Of a stretch of 64,000 nt of DNA, positions 26,485 through 35,216 are shown one piece after another. The position numbers and the translations under genes were made by a program. Each line of letters starts with the position of its first letter. Positions within the stretch are counted from its first letter, which is position 1. Source of the stretch: Acidovorax sp. NCPPB 3576 (GTDB lineage Bacteria; Pseudomonadota; Gammaproteobacteria; Burkholderiales; Burkholderiaceae_C); NCBI RefSeq assembly GCF_028473605.1, contig NZ_CP097267.1, positions 248,001 to 312,000 of the forward strand, in the 5' to 3' direction. The notes under the pieces are model-generated. The model was given only the letters and a program-made list of their open reading frames with translations. It did not search any database and was not told the DNA's origin.

Positions 26485-26972
26485 GCGCCGTTCTCGCACC
26501 CCGCCCGCAGCCACCCGCCCCTGTGCAGGAGTTCGAAGCGTCATCCCGCGTCCTGGCGCTGGTCAGGGACACGGCCTTGTTCCTGGGCGCATCGCAGGAG
26601 CAGGCAAAGGATGCCTCGCGCACCGGAACCATCGCCCTGGAAAGCCGCACCATTGCCTTGGTGCCCGACGTGGACGAGGAGGCGCTGATCATGGCAGCGC
26701 CCTTGCTCGCAGACTGCCTGGACGATCCGGCCCGGCGCGTGGCCGCGCTGCAGGCATCCACGCAGCTGATGCTCAGCCTTGGAGCCGTTTTTGCCCGCGG
26801 TTTCGCGGGGCCGCAACTGCTGTGCCGGTGTCCACTGGGCAACGCCTCGGCGGAGGTCGTCGCTCGGCACATTCTGCAACTGGCTGCGCTGGCCAATGCC
26901 GTGCAGGCGGGCGTTCCCTGCGCGGCACCCGAAGCCTCCGGCGGCCACAAGGAGCGTACCCATGCTCAATAA
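26481..26972 (+). CDS. CesT-like type III secretion chaperone (second of two)
   Basis: This 163-residue protein has the same layout as its neighbour: an RVLALVRDTALFLGA helix, TIALVPDVDEEALIMAAPL strands, the helix VAALQASTQLMLSLGAVFA, a strand LLCRCPLG and the final helix HILQLAALANAVQ. GGAGG lies 8 bases before ATG 26481 (overlap ATGA with gene 1). Its end overlaps the effector gene by 11 bases. Two adjacent chaperones suggest a heterodimer or two effector-binding sites. Confidence 0.65.
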   Translation: MSAVLAPRPQPPAPVQEFEASSRVLALVRDTALFLGASQEQAKDASRTGTIALESRTIALVPDVDEEALIMAAPLLADCLDDPARRVAALQASTQLMLSLGAVFARGFAGPQLLCRCPLGNASAEVVARHILQLAALANAVQAGVPCAAPEASGGHKERTHAQ

Positions 26973-28728
26973 AACGAACGCGTCCGGTTCGACCACACCG
27001 ATCCGCCCGACACTTTCCCCTGAACCTCAGACGCCCCAGGCCCGCTCCTCGGGCGCCAGCATTTCCGGACGCCTTCAGCACGAGACGCTGACCGGCCGGC
27101 GAGGCCTGTCCCATGCGCATCCGCAGACGATGCCGCCGCGCCAGGCGCTTCAAGAAGGGGATTCCTTCTCCCTGCTGTCCAGTCCTACGCGTTCCGAATC
27201 CTTCCATACCCCTCTATCCGGAGGCAGCCGTCGCTGGGGTAGCAGCGAACCCGTTACTCCGAACGCCGGTGGTTTCGGTGAGGGAGTGGAGATGACCGAG
27301 GTTTCAAACGCCAATGCGTCGTTCTGGGCCATGGGCGAGATGCCGGCGCTGGAAGAGCTCGTTGATATCCCGCTGGACCGGTTCCTGCGCGCCAGTCGCC
27401 GGGTCGATATGCCAGAGCTGCAGGAACACGAGGAGCCGGCGGTGCCTGAGCCGCAGAGCTGGAACGCGATGCTGCGGCAATTGGGCATCGGCGCGATGGA
27501 AACCGGAGGGGCGGCCTTGCACCGGCTCGGGGAGGCGGCCACTGCGGCCCGCACCGCGGCCTCGGAGTCCACCACGGTACAGGCCGTGGGTTCGATGCTG
27601 CCCAGCCAGCGCATCATGGGCGCGGCATTCGGCCATGGCGTTCACCAGTTCGCCTCGGTCTTCGTGCCCACCTTTCTGCGCGAGATGATGGCGGAGTCCA
27701 TGAAGGTCGCGTTTCGCGCCACACCGCCCAACATGGTCCTGGGCATGCAGGTGGGCGTTGGGCTGCTCAACATCGGCATGGCCGTGATGCGGGAACGGCG
27801 CGAGGCACGCGATCCGGACACGGCCGCGCGGGGTTTTCATGCGATGACCGCGGCGCAATGGGCCGAATGCTCGGACGATCAGCGCGCGTCAATGCGCCAG
27901 ACGCAGCAGCGCATGTCGCGCATCGTGACGCTGGAGCAGATCGGTGCGTCCATGGCCTCAATCGGGCTGTCGCTGCATGGCACGCTCACCGGCAACGTGG
28001 GCATGGCCACCGATGTGCTTGCAGGGGACATCAAGACCGTTGCGTATTCCTTCGCACGCGACTTCATTCAGGCGTCCTTCAGCATGGTCGGCACGCAGGA
28101 GGAAACGTCCGGCGGCGTGAGCGGCAGCCACCTCAACTCGGCCAGCCTGTTCTATGGACTGGCCAACGTCGTGGGCAACAACGCGTGGTCCCAGCTTCCG
28201 ATTCTGGGAGGGGATACTGCCGCCGCCCGCGCCGTGCTGTTGGATGGGGCCAGCAGCAGTGGCGCCCGAAGCGATGCGTGGGGCGACATTGCAGGGGTGT
28301 CCGCCATCAAGGCCGCCATCAACTGGGCGGTGGAGACTGCGGACTGGATATCCGTCACCCAGCAGGAGGCGCTGCAGTCCGGTACGGTGCAGCAATGGAA
28401 TCCTCGCGTCACGGGAACGGACTATGGCCGGTTGCTGGACCAGACGCCTGCGCGCATCACCGCCATCTCGGCAGGGAATGCCGTCTTCAACATCCTCGGG
28501 AATGTGAACCGCGGGGGGACGCTAAGTCAGCAGGACTTGTTGAGCAATTCCCTCGCCGGCATGTTGGCGGGGTTGGGGTACGCGGCCATCGGAGGAAGCT
28601 GGCAGGCAGAGGGCGCGGTGCGTGCGGTCCGCCGGGAAGCCGAGGCCGAGGCTCGCAATGCCGGCGTTGCTCCCCAGGTCGGGTTGCGGCAGCGCCGGCC
28701 CCATCCGGAAGGCGACGCACAGGTCTGA
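26962..28728 (+). CDS. candidate type III secreted effector, 588 aa
   Basis: I do not recognise a named effector family. The first about 110 residues are rich in Ser, Thr and Pro with few acidic residues (MLNKTNASGSTTPIRP, SSPTRSESFHTPLSGGSRR), typical of a type III secretion and chaperone-binding region. An acidic block follows (about 115-155), then a long helical, Ala/Gly-rich part with hydrophobic stretches (NMVLGMQVGVGLLNIGMAV, IGASMASIGLSLHGTL, AGMLAGLGYAAIGGSW) that may be membrane-interacting. AAGGAG precedes ATG 26962. Together with the PIP box and two chaperones this is good evidence for a Hrp-secreted protein; the activity is unknown. Alternatively it is a translocator-like protein. 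Confidence 0.7.
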   Translation: MLNKTNASGSTTPIRPTLSPEPQTPQARSSGASISGRLQHETLTGRRGLSHAHPQTMPPRQALQEGDSFSLLSSPTRSESFHTPLSGGSRRWGSSEPVTPNAGGFGEGVEMTEVSNANASFWAMGEMPALEELVDIPLDRFLRASRRVDMPELQEHEEPAVPEPQSWNAMLRQLGIGAMETGGAALHRLGEAATAARTAASESTTVQAVGSMLPSQRIMGAAFGHGVHQFASVFVPTFLREMMAESMKVAFRATPPNMVLGMQVGVGLLNIGMAVMRERREARDPDTAARGFHAMTAAQWAECSDDQRASMRQTQQRMSRIVTLEQIGASMASIGLSLHGTLTGNVGMATDVLAGDIKTVAYSFARDFIQASFSMVGTQEETSGGVSGSHLNSASLFYGLANVVGNNAWSQLPILGGDTAAARAVLLDGASSSGARSDAWGDIAGVSAIKAAINWAVETADWISVTQQEALQSGTVQQWNPRVTGTDYGRLLDQTPARITAISAGNAVFNILGNVNRGGTLSQQDLLSNSLAGMLAGLGYAAIGGSWQAEGAVRAVRREAEAEARNAGVAPQVGLRQRRPHPEGDAQV

Positions 28729-28732
28729 GGTT

Positions 28733-28767
28733 TCGATGCCCGGGCGGATGGACCGCCCGGGCATCGA
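28733..28767 (+). terminator. 15-bp perfect hairpin after the effector gene
   Basis: Left arm 28733-28747, loop atgga, right arm 28753-28767; fully complementary and very GC-rich (tcgatgcccgggcgg). It starts 4 bases past the stop and lacks a T run, so it may protect the mRNA 3' end or terminate inefficiently. Confidence 0.6.
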
Positions 28768-28937
28768 GGGCGGCCCAAGGTCTGCCGCAGCGGGGAGTGG
28801 CCCTCTGCAACCCTGCCAGTGCAGACCTGGTCCCGCCACGGCGCGCAGCCCGGGGTCTGCCCGGAAGTGATGTCACCTCTTTTCAATTCATGCAAAATTG
28901 AAATCCGATGACATCCATGCAGAGAGACCGAACCGCC

Positions 28938-30374
28938 ATGCAGATCCGCCGCGCCACCAAGATCGTTGCCACCCTCGGGCCCGCTTCCAGCGACCCGCAA
29001 CTGCTGGAGCAGATGATCCGTGCGGGGGTCAATGTGGTGCGGCTGAACTTCAGCCACGGCAAGGCGCAGGACCACATCGACCGTGCCATCTCCGTGCGCG
29101 AGGCCGCGCAGCGTGCCGGCCGCGAAGTGGCCATCATGGCCGACCTGCAGGGCCCCAAGATCCGCGTGGGCAAGTTCGCCGAAGGCCGTGTGCAGTTGCA
29201 GCAGGGCCAGTCCTTCATCCTGGACGCATCGCGCACCGCGCTGGGCGACGACAACGGCGTGGGCCTGGACTACAAGGAACTGCCGCGCGATGTGAAGGCG
29301 GGCGACGTGCTGCTGCTCAACGACGGGCTCATCGTGATGGTGGTGAACGCCGTGCGCGGCGAAGAAGTGCATACCACCGTCAAGATCGGCGGCGAGCTGT
29401 CCAACAACAAGGGCATCAACAAGCAAGGCGGCGGACTCACCGCGCCGGCCCTCACCGCCAAGGACATGGAAGACATCCGCACCGCGATGAGCTTCCAGGC
29501 CGACTACGTGGCCGTGAGCTTTCCCAAGAACGCCACCGACATGGAAATGGCGCGCCAGCTGTGCAACGTGGCGGCGGCCGAGTACCGGCACAAGCCGGGC
29601 CTGATCGCCAAGATCGAGCGGGCCGAGGCCGTGCCCCGCCTGGAGGAGATCCTGCGCGTGTCCGACGGCATCATGGTGGCGCGGGGCGACCTCGCCGTGG
29701 AGGTGGGCAACGCGGCCGTTCCGGCGCTGCAAAAGAAGATGATCCGCATGGCGCGCGACATGGACAAGGTCGTCATCACCGCCACGCAGATGATGGAAAG
29801 CATGATCACCAACCCCGTGCCCACGCGCGCCGAGGTGAGCGACGTGGCCAACGCCGTGCTGGACGGCACCGACGCCGTGATGCTGAGCGCCGAGACCGCC
29901 GCAGGCAAGTACCCGCTCGAGACGGTCGAAGAAATGGCCAAGATCTGCGCCGCCGCCGAGGCCGCGGAAGACCCCGAGCGCGATTCCGACTTCACGGGCC
30001 AGACGCTGGGCCGCATCGACCAGTCCATCGCCATGGGCGCGCTTTTTACCGCCCACCACCTGGGTGCCAAGGCCATCGTGGCCATGACGGAGAGCGGCTC
30101 CACCGCGCTGTGGATGAGCCGCCACCGCATCCACATTCCCATCTACGCGCTCACCCCCAAGGTGGCCACGCAGCGCAAGATGGCGATGTACCGCAACGTG
30201 CGCCCGCTGCTCATGGACACCAGCGCCGACCGCGACACCGCGCTGGAGCAGGCCGAGGGCCACCTCAAGAGCCGCAACATCGTGCAGCAGGGTGACCTGT
30301 ACGCGATCACGTGCGGCGAGCCGATGGGCGCGCCGGGCGGAACCAATATGCTGAAGATCTGCCGCGCCAGCTGA
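28938..30374 (+). CDS. pyk: pyruvate kinase
   Basis: This enzyme transfers phosphate from phosphoenolpyruvate to ADP, the last step of glycolysis. It has 478 residues, of family length. Seen are RRATKIVATLGPASS, VRLNFSHG, IMADLQGPKIRVG, the active-site segment LIAKIERAEAV, GDLAVEVG, and ATQMMESMITNPVPTRAEVSDVANAVLDG (20 residues or more of family consensus, quoted here in parts). The frame also allows ATG at 28908 and 28917; I chose 28938, at MQIRRATKIV, because the family starts there, but the ribosome site is weak for all. Its 3' end overlaps the convergent PAP2 gene by 68 bases. Confidence 0.94.
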   Translation: MQIRRATKIVATLGPASSDPQLLEQMIRAGVNVVRLNFSHGKAQDHIDRAISVREAAQRAGREVAIMADLQGPKIRVGKFAEGRVQLQQGQSFILDASRTALGDDNGVGLDYKELPRDVKAGDVLLLNDGLIVMVVNAVRGEEVHTTVKIGGELSNNKGINKQGGGLTAPALTAKDMEDIRTAMSFQADYVAVSFPKNATDMEMARQLCNVAAAEYRHKPGLIAKIERAEAVPRLEEILRVSDGIMVARGDLAVEVGNAAVPALQKKMIRMARDMDKVVITATQMMESMITNPVPTRAEVSDVANAVLDGTDAVMLSAETAAGKYPLETVEEMAKICAAAEAAEDPERDSDFTGQTLGRIDQSIAMGALFTAHHLGAKAIVAMTESGSTALWMSRHRIHIPIYALTPKVATQRKMAMYRNVRPLLMDTSADRDTALEQAEGHLKSRNIVQQGDLYAITCGEPMGAPGGTNMLKICRAS

Positions 30375-30894
30375 GCGCGTGCCGCAGCAGGGCCTTGGCG
30401 GCCAGGGCACTCGCGCAGCCGGTCAGGGCCCCCGCCAGCACGTCCGCGGGAAAGTGCACGCCCAGGCAGACACGGCTCCACGCCACGGCCGCCGCCAGTC
30501 CGAAGGCCAGCCATTTCCAGGGCGCGCGGCGCCGATGCAGCCCCAGCGCCAGTCCCTGGGCCAGCGCGAACGCGCCGGTGGCATGCATGCTGGGAAAGCC
30601 CGCGCGAACACCGTGCTCGATCCATTGAACGCCGAGGCCCAGTTGAGCGGGGCGGGGCCTCGGAACCCATGCGCGTATGCCGCGCGCGGCGCACCAGGCG
30701 ATCACCAGTGCCGCCAGGCCCAGCATGAGGGCCTGGCGCAGCCGGGGGCTGCCGCAGCCCAGTCCTGCGGCCACCAGCAGCCCCGCGAGGATGGGGAAAC
30801 CCTGCGACAGCCAGCGCGCGGCGGTCACGATGCCCGCCGGGGTCGCAGCCGTGGCGTTCATGGCCGTGAAAAGGGCGAGGTCAACGGACAGCAT
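30307..30894 (-). CDS. PAP2-family membrane phosphatase (second of pair)
   Basis: This 195-residue polytopic membrane protein has the three phosphatidate-phosphatase-2 signatures: VPRPRPAQLG (KxxxxxxRP-like, lysine changed to arginine), PSMHATGAF (PSGH-like, His as general acid) and SRVCLGVHFPADVLAG (SRxxxxxHxxxD). About 5-6 membrane helices are evident. Relatives dephosphorylate undecaprenyl pyrophosphate or lipid A phosphates on the periplasmic side. It overlaps the upstream PAP2 gene by 14 bases, so the pair is an operon. The C-terminal tail is basic and overlaps the pyk 3' end. Confidence 0.88.
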   Translation of the reverse strand: MLSVDLALFTAMNATAATPAGIVTAARWLSQGFPILAGLLVAAGLGCGSPRLRQALMLGLAALVIAWCAARGIRAWVPRPRPAQLGLGVQWIEHGVRAGFPSMHATGAFALAQGLALGLHRRRAPWKWLAFGLAAAVAWSRVCLGVHFPADVLAGALTGCASALAAKALLRHALSWRGRSSAYWFRPARPSARRT

Positions 30895-31642
30895 GGGTGT
30901 CGGCCTCGGCGGTCAGGTGGCTGTCCATTTCCGGGAAGTGCCGGTGCATCCACTGTCCCCCGAGGTCGCACAGCCAGCCCGTCATCCAGCAGAACCAGCC
31001 GGTCCACAGCGTGTGGCTGGTGAAGTGGGCGCCCCGTGCCTGCTGCGCCAGTCCCAGGACCACGCCGGCGACCAGCGCGCCGGCCAGCCACCAGCGCGCG
31101 GCGCGTGGCGCTTTGTGGCGCAATGCGAAATAGCCGCCGAGGAACGCGAAGCCGGCCGAGGCATGCCCTGCGGGAAAGCAGTGGCCGCCGCCGCCGTCCA
31201 TCACGCCCAGGGCCCAATGCGAGGCGTAGCGTGCCACGCCGCCGAATTCCACCAGGTCCCATGGGCAACTGGTGGTGCTGCTCTGCTTGAGCAGGGCAAT
31301 CACCCCCAGCGACAGCAGGGCGCTGATCGCCATTTGCACCCGCTCGCCGTGGGCCAGGCGGCGCAGCACGCCCACCGGCCACCACACGCCGACAGCGAGC
31401 ACCAGCACCAGCACCCAGCCCAGCCGCCGCGCGCCTTCATGCAGCACGTGCACGAAGAGCCAATGGTCGCGCAGTGGAAAGCCCTGGGCCGAGCCGAACA
31501 CCCGGGCCAGATCGAGGTCCAGGCCCCAGGCGTCCCAGGCGATGAGCGCCGCCAGGACGACCAGTGCCCAGGCCAGCGGTGGAAGCGAAGGGGAGGATCG
31601 GGACGCGGCAGGCGCGGCGCCAGGGGAGTAGGAAGTCGGCAT
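30881..31642 (-). CDS. PAP2-family membrane phosphatase (first of pair)
   Basis: This 253-residue protein resembles the LpxE-like/PAP2 group. Motifs: KQSSTTSCPWDL (first motif, in the variant used by lipid A and undecaprenyl phosphatases), FPAGHASAGF with the catalytic His, and ARGAHFTSHTLWTGW with the second catalytic His. Six or so transmembrane helices run from residue 22. ATG 31642 is only 24 bases from a tandem TTAAG site and about 8 bases from a TATCGT -10 candidate, implying a very short leader. It is divergent from the response regulator gene. Confidence 0.88.
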   Translation of the reverse strand: MPTSYSPGAAPAASRSSPSLPPLAWALVVLAALIAWDAWGLDLDLARVFGSAQGFPLRDHWLFVHVLHEGARRLGWVLVLVLAVGVWWPVGVLRRLAHGERVQMAISALLSLGVIALLKQSSTTSCPWDLVEFGGVARYASHWALGVMDGGGGHCFPAGHASAGFAFLGGYFALRHKAPRAARWWLAGALVAGVVLGLAQQARGAHFTSHTLWTGWFCWMTGWLCDLGGQWMHRHFPEMDSHLTAEADTHAVR

Positions 31643-31665
31643 GGGGGCGGACGATAGGCAGCCGC

Positions 31666-31684
31666 TCTTAACGCCGTCTTAACG
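31666..31684 (-). promoter_or_regulatory. tandem TTAAG direct repeat, PmrA/QseB-type box
   Basis: Identical octamers tcttaacg at 31666-31673 and 31677-31684 are 11 bases apart. On the minus strand they read TTAAG-N6-TTAAG followed after 10 bases by TATCGT, pointing at the PAP2 genes. PmrA/QseB regulators bind such repeats. The adjacent response regulator is the obvious candidate. Confidence 0.6.
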
Positions 31685-31759
31685 TTTGTGCCTGCCATCT
31701 TGTCGGTCCGCCGGACGGGCGGGCTCTGGCGACTCCGCATCGCGGTGACAATCGCCCCC

Positions 31760-32461
31760 ATGCGAATCCTCGTGGTCGAAGACGATGCCGGCATTGCCGA
31801 TGGCCTGCGCACCAACCTGCAGCAGCGCGGCTATGCAGTGGACGTGTGTTCCAGCGTGGCGACTGCCTGGAGCGCGCTGCGCATGGAGCGTTTCGATGCC
31901 GTGCTGCTGGATCTGGGCCTGCCCGATGGCGATGGCGCCCAGTTGCTGCGCCGGCTGCGCCATAGTCCTGCCGGGGCCCCCGCCGTGGCTGCGTTGCCCG
32001 ACCCCGCCACGCCGGTGCTGATCCTCACCGCCCGGGACCAGGTCCACCAGCGCATCGCGGGGCTGGACGAAGGGGCCGACGACTACCTGGCCAAGCCGTT
32101 CGATGTGGACGAGCTGGAGGCCCGCCTGCGGGCTTTGCTGCGACGGGCCGCGGGCCGGGCATCGCCCACCATCCGCCATGGCGACCTGGAGGTGGACCCC
32201 GCCGCGCGCACCGTGCGCCAGGCCGGCCAGCAGGTGGACATGTCCCCGCGCGAGTTCTCGGTGCTGCTGGTGCTGCTGGAGTCGCGCGGCCGGGTGCTGT
32301 CGCGCCAGCAGATCGAGGAAAGCCTCTACAACTGGCAAAGCGCCGTGGAGAGCAATGCGGTGGAAGTGCACATCCACCACCTGCGCCGCAAGCTCGGCAG
32401 CGGGCGCATCCAGACCATGCGCGGCGTGGGCTACTTCATGCCCCTGGAGGATGCGCCATGA
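31760..32461 (+). CDS. OmpR-family response regulator, PmrA/QseB-like
   Basis: This 233-residue response regulator has a receiver domain with Asp8/Asp9 (VVEDD), phosphoacceptor Asp51 (LLDLGLPDGDG) and Lys112 (LAKPFD). Between helix 3 and strand 4 there is an insert of about 12 residues (SPAGAPAVAALPDPA), longer than usual. The winged-helix output domain contains LSPREF-like MSPREFSVLLVLLE and AVEVHIHHLRRKL. ATG 31760 was chosen at MRILVVEDD. It overlaps the kinase start by 4 bases (ATGA). It probably controls itself and the divergent PAP2 genes. Confidence 0.92.
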   Translation: MRILVVEDDAGIADGLRTNLQQRGYAVDVCSSVATAWSALRMERFDAVLLDLGLPDGDGAQLLRRLRHSPAGAPAVAALPDPATPVLILTARDQVHQRIAGLDEGADDYLAKPFDVDELEARLRALLRRAAGRASPTIRHGDLEVDPAARTVRQAGQQVDMSPREFSVLLVLLESRGRVLSRQQIEESLYNWQSAVESNAVEVHIHHLRRKLGSGRIQTMRGVGYFMPLEDAP

Positions 32462-33879
32462 GCCGCGTGCTGCCGACCCATTCGCCGACCCATCAGCCGG
32501 ACCCCACGCCCGCACCCGCTGCAGCGCCATTGGCGCGGCGCAGCTCGCTCATGCGGCGCCTGCTGCTGTGGACGCTGGGCGCGCTGGTGGTCGTGTGGGG
32601 CACCTTCGTCGGGCTGGGCTACCAGACCGGGGTGCACGAGGCCGACGAACTCACCGACGGGCACCTGGCCAGCGTCGCCGCGCTGCTGCTCAATCTGCGC
32701 GCCTCCGACGGGGTCGAGCCGTCCCTGGCCACGCAGCGCGCGCCCACCCCCTGGCTCAAGGCGCACGACTACCAGCAATCGCTCAGCGTGGTGCTTTGGG
32801 GTGCGAACGGCCAGTTGCTGTCGCGCACGGGCAGCGCGCCGCTGCCGGCCTTTGACCTGCCGGACGGCTTCGCCGACCTGGAGCTGGGCGAGCCGCCCGT
32901 GTCCTGGCGCGGGTTCTCGCAATGGGATGCGGCCCACGACCGCAAGATCATGGTGCTGCTCAACCTGGACGAGCGCGACGACCTGGCCGACGACATCGCG
33001 GGCCAGATCATCGAGCCCGGGCTGTGGCTGCTGCCGGTGGTGGCGCTGGCGCTGGGCCTGGCGGTGCGGCGCGGGCTGCGGCCGCTGTATTCGCTGTCGG
33101 ACGCGGTGGCCCGGCTGGACGTGGTGCGCGCCGAGCGGCTGGACGCCGGCAACGCCCCGCGCGAGCTCGATCCGATGGTGGTGTCGATCAATACCCTGCT
33201 GGACCGCCAGCAGGCGGCGCTGGCGCGCGAGCGGCGGCTGGCCAACGAGGTGGCGCACGAATTGCGCACGCCGCTGTCGTCCATCGTGCTGCAGGCGCGC
33301 GCGCTGGACGGCGGGCTGCCCGAGCAGGAGCAGGCCCAGGCGCTGGCCCGCATCGGGCAGGATGCGCTGCGCGCCGGGCATGTGCTCAACCAGTTGCTGG
33401 CCCTGGCGCGCGCCAGCCGCACCCAGTTGCACGAGGCGGCCTCGCCCGTCGATCTGGCCGAACTGGCGCGCCGCGTGAGCGCCGACTACGCCCAGGCCGC
33501 TTGGGCGCGTGAGGGCAGCATTGCCGTCGCCGCGCCCGGCGCCCTGGTCTGGCACGGCAATGCGGTGCTGCTGGAGATCGCCCTGCGCAACCTGCTGGAA
33601 AACGCCCTCAAGCACACGCCGCACGGCACCCGCATCGAGGTGCAGCTGGGGCAGGCCGAGCAGGGCGGGCCCTGGCTGCAGGTGGTGGACGACGGCGCCC
33701 GGGACCACGCCCAGGGGGCCGCACGCGCGCCGGTGGACAGCCTGCACCTGGGGCACGAGATCGTCGCGCGCGTGGCCGAGGCGCACGGCGCGCGCTTTGC
33801 CGCCGCCGCTGCGTCGCCGCCCTTCACCACCTGCTACCGTCTGGAATTCGGGGATTCCCAAGCGGGGCCGACCGGATAA
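32458..33879 (+). CDS. sensor histidine kinase with degenerate ATP lid
   Basis: This 473-residue membrane kinase has a Pro-rich cytoplasmic N-terminus, TM1 at about 34-55, a periplasmic part of about 125 residues and TM2 at about 186-204. The H box is [13 protein letters not shown] with phosphoacceptor His267, and the N box is [12 protein letters not shown] (about 377-388). The usual D-x-G-x-G box reads DDGAR (411-415) and the GLGL box reads HLGHEIV (430-436), so the second glycines are lost. This may weaken ATP turnover or leave mainly phosphatase activity. It is coupled to the regulator gene by overlap. Confidence 0.88.
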   Translation: MSRVLPTHSPTHQPDPTPAPAAAPLARRSSLMRRLLLWTLGALVVVWGTFVGLGYQTGVHEADELTDGHLASVAALLLNLRASDGVEPSLATQRAPTPWLKAHDYQQSLSVVLWGANGQLLSRTGSAPLPAFDLPDGFADLELGEPPVSWRGFSQWDAAHDRKIMVLLNLDERDDLADDIAGQIIEPGLWLLPVVALALGLAVRRGLRPLYSLSDAVARLDVVRAERLDAGNAPRELDPMVVSINTLLDRQQAALARERRLANEVAHELRTPLSSIVLQARALDGGLPEQEQAQALARIGQDALRAGHVLNQLLALARASRTQLHEAASPVDLAELARRVSADYAQAAWAREGSIAVAAPGALVWHGNAVLLEIALRNLLENALKHTPHGTRIEVQLGQAEQGGPWLQVVDDGARDHAQGAARAPVDSLHLGHEIVARVAEAHGARFAAAAASPPFTTCYRLEFGDSQAGPTG

Positions 33880-33882
33880 AAT
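33877..33882 (+). promoter_or_regulatory. candidate -10 (TAAAAT) of fba
   Basis: The sequence ggaTAAAATcgccgg overlaps the kinase stop codon and lies about 100 bases before fba. No convincing -35 is seen. Confidence 0.35.
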
Positions 33883-33980
33883 CGCCGGTTACGAAGCGGT
33901 TACCGCCGCGACCGCCGGCCTTTTTTCCAGAGGCCTTCGGCTTTGCCCACTTCCCCACCATTGAAGAACGGACCCATCCC

Positions 33981-35045
33981 ATGCCTCTCGTCTCGATGCG
34001 CGAACTGCTCGACCATGCCGCCGAAAACCGCTACGGCATTCCCGCTTTCAACGTGAACAACCTGGAACAGGTCCAGGCTGTCATGGCCGCCGCCGACGAG
34101 ACGGGCGCCCCGGTCATCCTGCAGGCCAGCGCCGGTGCCCGCAAGTATGCGGGCGAGGCTTTCATCAAGCACCTGATCCAGGCGGCCGTCGAGGCCTACC
34201 CCCACATCCCGCTGGTCATGCACCAGGACCACGGCCAGAACCCCGCCGTGTGCCAGGGCGCGATCGACCTGGGCTTTTCGTCCGTCATGATGGACGGCTC
34301 GCTCGAGGCCGACGGCAAGACCATCGCCAGCTACGAATACAACGTGGATGTGACGCGCAAGGTCGTGGACATGGCGCACAAGGTCGGCGTCACGGTCGAG
34401 GGCGAACTGGGCTGCCTGGGCTCGCTGGAGACCATGAAGGGCGACAAGGAAGACGGCCACGGCACCGACGCCACCATGACGCGCGAGCAGCTGCTGACCG
34501 ATCCCGAGCAGGCCGCCGACTTCGTCAAGCGCACCCAGCTCGATGCGCTGGCCATCGCCATCGGCACCAGCCATGGCGCCTACAAGTTCACGCGCAAGCC
34601 CACAGGCGACATCCTGGCCATCGACCGCATCCAGGAAATCCACCGCCGCATCCCCAACACCCACCTGGTGATGCACGGCAGCTCCAGCGTGCCGCAGGAA
34701 CTGCTGGAGATCATTCGCCAGTACGGCGGCAACATGAAGGAAACCTACGGCGTGCCCGTCGAGGAAATCCAGAAGGCCATCCAGATCGGCGTGCGCAAGA
34801 TCAACATCGACACCGACATCCGCCTGGCCATGACCGGCGCGGTGCGCAAGTTTCTGGCCGAGAACCCCGAAAAGTTCGACGCCCGCGAATGGCTCAAGCC
34901 TGCGCGCGAGGCCGCCAAGGCCATCTGCAAGCAGCGCTACATCGAGTTCGGCTGCGAAGGCCAGGCGCCCAAGATCAAGGGCCACAGCCTGCAGGTCGTG
35001 GCCGGCCAGTACGCCGCGGGCGCGCTGGCCCAGGTGGTGAACTGA
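33981..35045 (+). CDS. fba: fructose-bisphosphate aldolase, class II (Calvin-type subgroup)
   Basis: This zinc enzyme interconverts fructose-1,6-bisphosphate with dihydroxyacetone phosphate and glyceraldehyde-3-phosphate. It has 354 residues. The zinc ligands are in [17 protein letters not shown] and TSHGAYKF, with a further ligand-region [28 protein letters not shown] is the phosphate-binding end. ATG 33981 is preceded by GAAGAACGGA. This long subclass is used in both glycolysis and the CbbA pathway. A terminator-like hairpin follows. Confidence 0.96.
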   Translation: MPLVSMRELLDHAAENRYGIPAFNVNNLEQVQAVMAAADETGAPVILQASAGARKYAGEAFIKHLIQAAVEAYPHIPLVMHQDHGQNPAVCQGAIDLGFSSVMMDGSLEADGKTIASYEYNVDVTRKVVDMAHKVGVTVEGELGCLGSLETMKGDKEDGHGTDATMTREQLLTDPEQAADFVKRTQLDALAIAIGTSHGAYKFTRKPTGDILAIDRIQEIHRRIPNTHLVMHGSSSVPQELLEIIRQYGGNMKETYGVPVEEIQKAIQIGVRKINIDTDIRLAMTGAVRKFLAENPEKFDAREWLKPAREAAKAICKQRYIEFGCEGQAPKIKGHSLQVVAGQYAAGALAQVVN

Positions 35046-35088
35046 CCCCTGCGGTTGCGTGGGGCGCTCGCGCCTCCCGCACGCCATA

Positions 35089-35120
35089 GGCCCGGCGGCA
35101 TTGCGGTGCGCCGGGCCTTC
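35089..35120 (+). terminator. terminator-like hairpin after fba
   Basis: Arms gcccggcg and cgccgggc enclose an 11-base loop and are followed by cttcgcc; no long T run. Confidence 0.5.
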
Positions 35121-35216
35121 GCCATTGGGGCATGCCGGTGCAGCCAGGCGCATCGGGTAAGCTCAGGCCCAGTGAGCGGAGATCGCCGTGCACACGCCAG
35201 CCGGGAGACAGACAAC

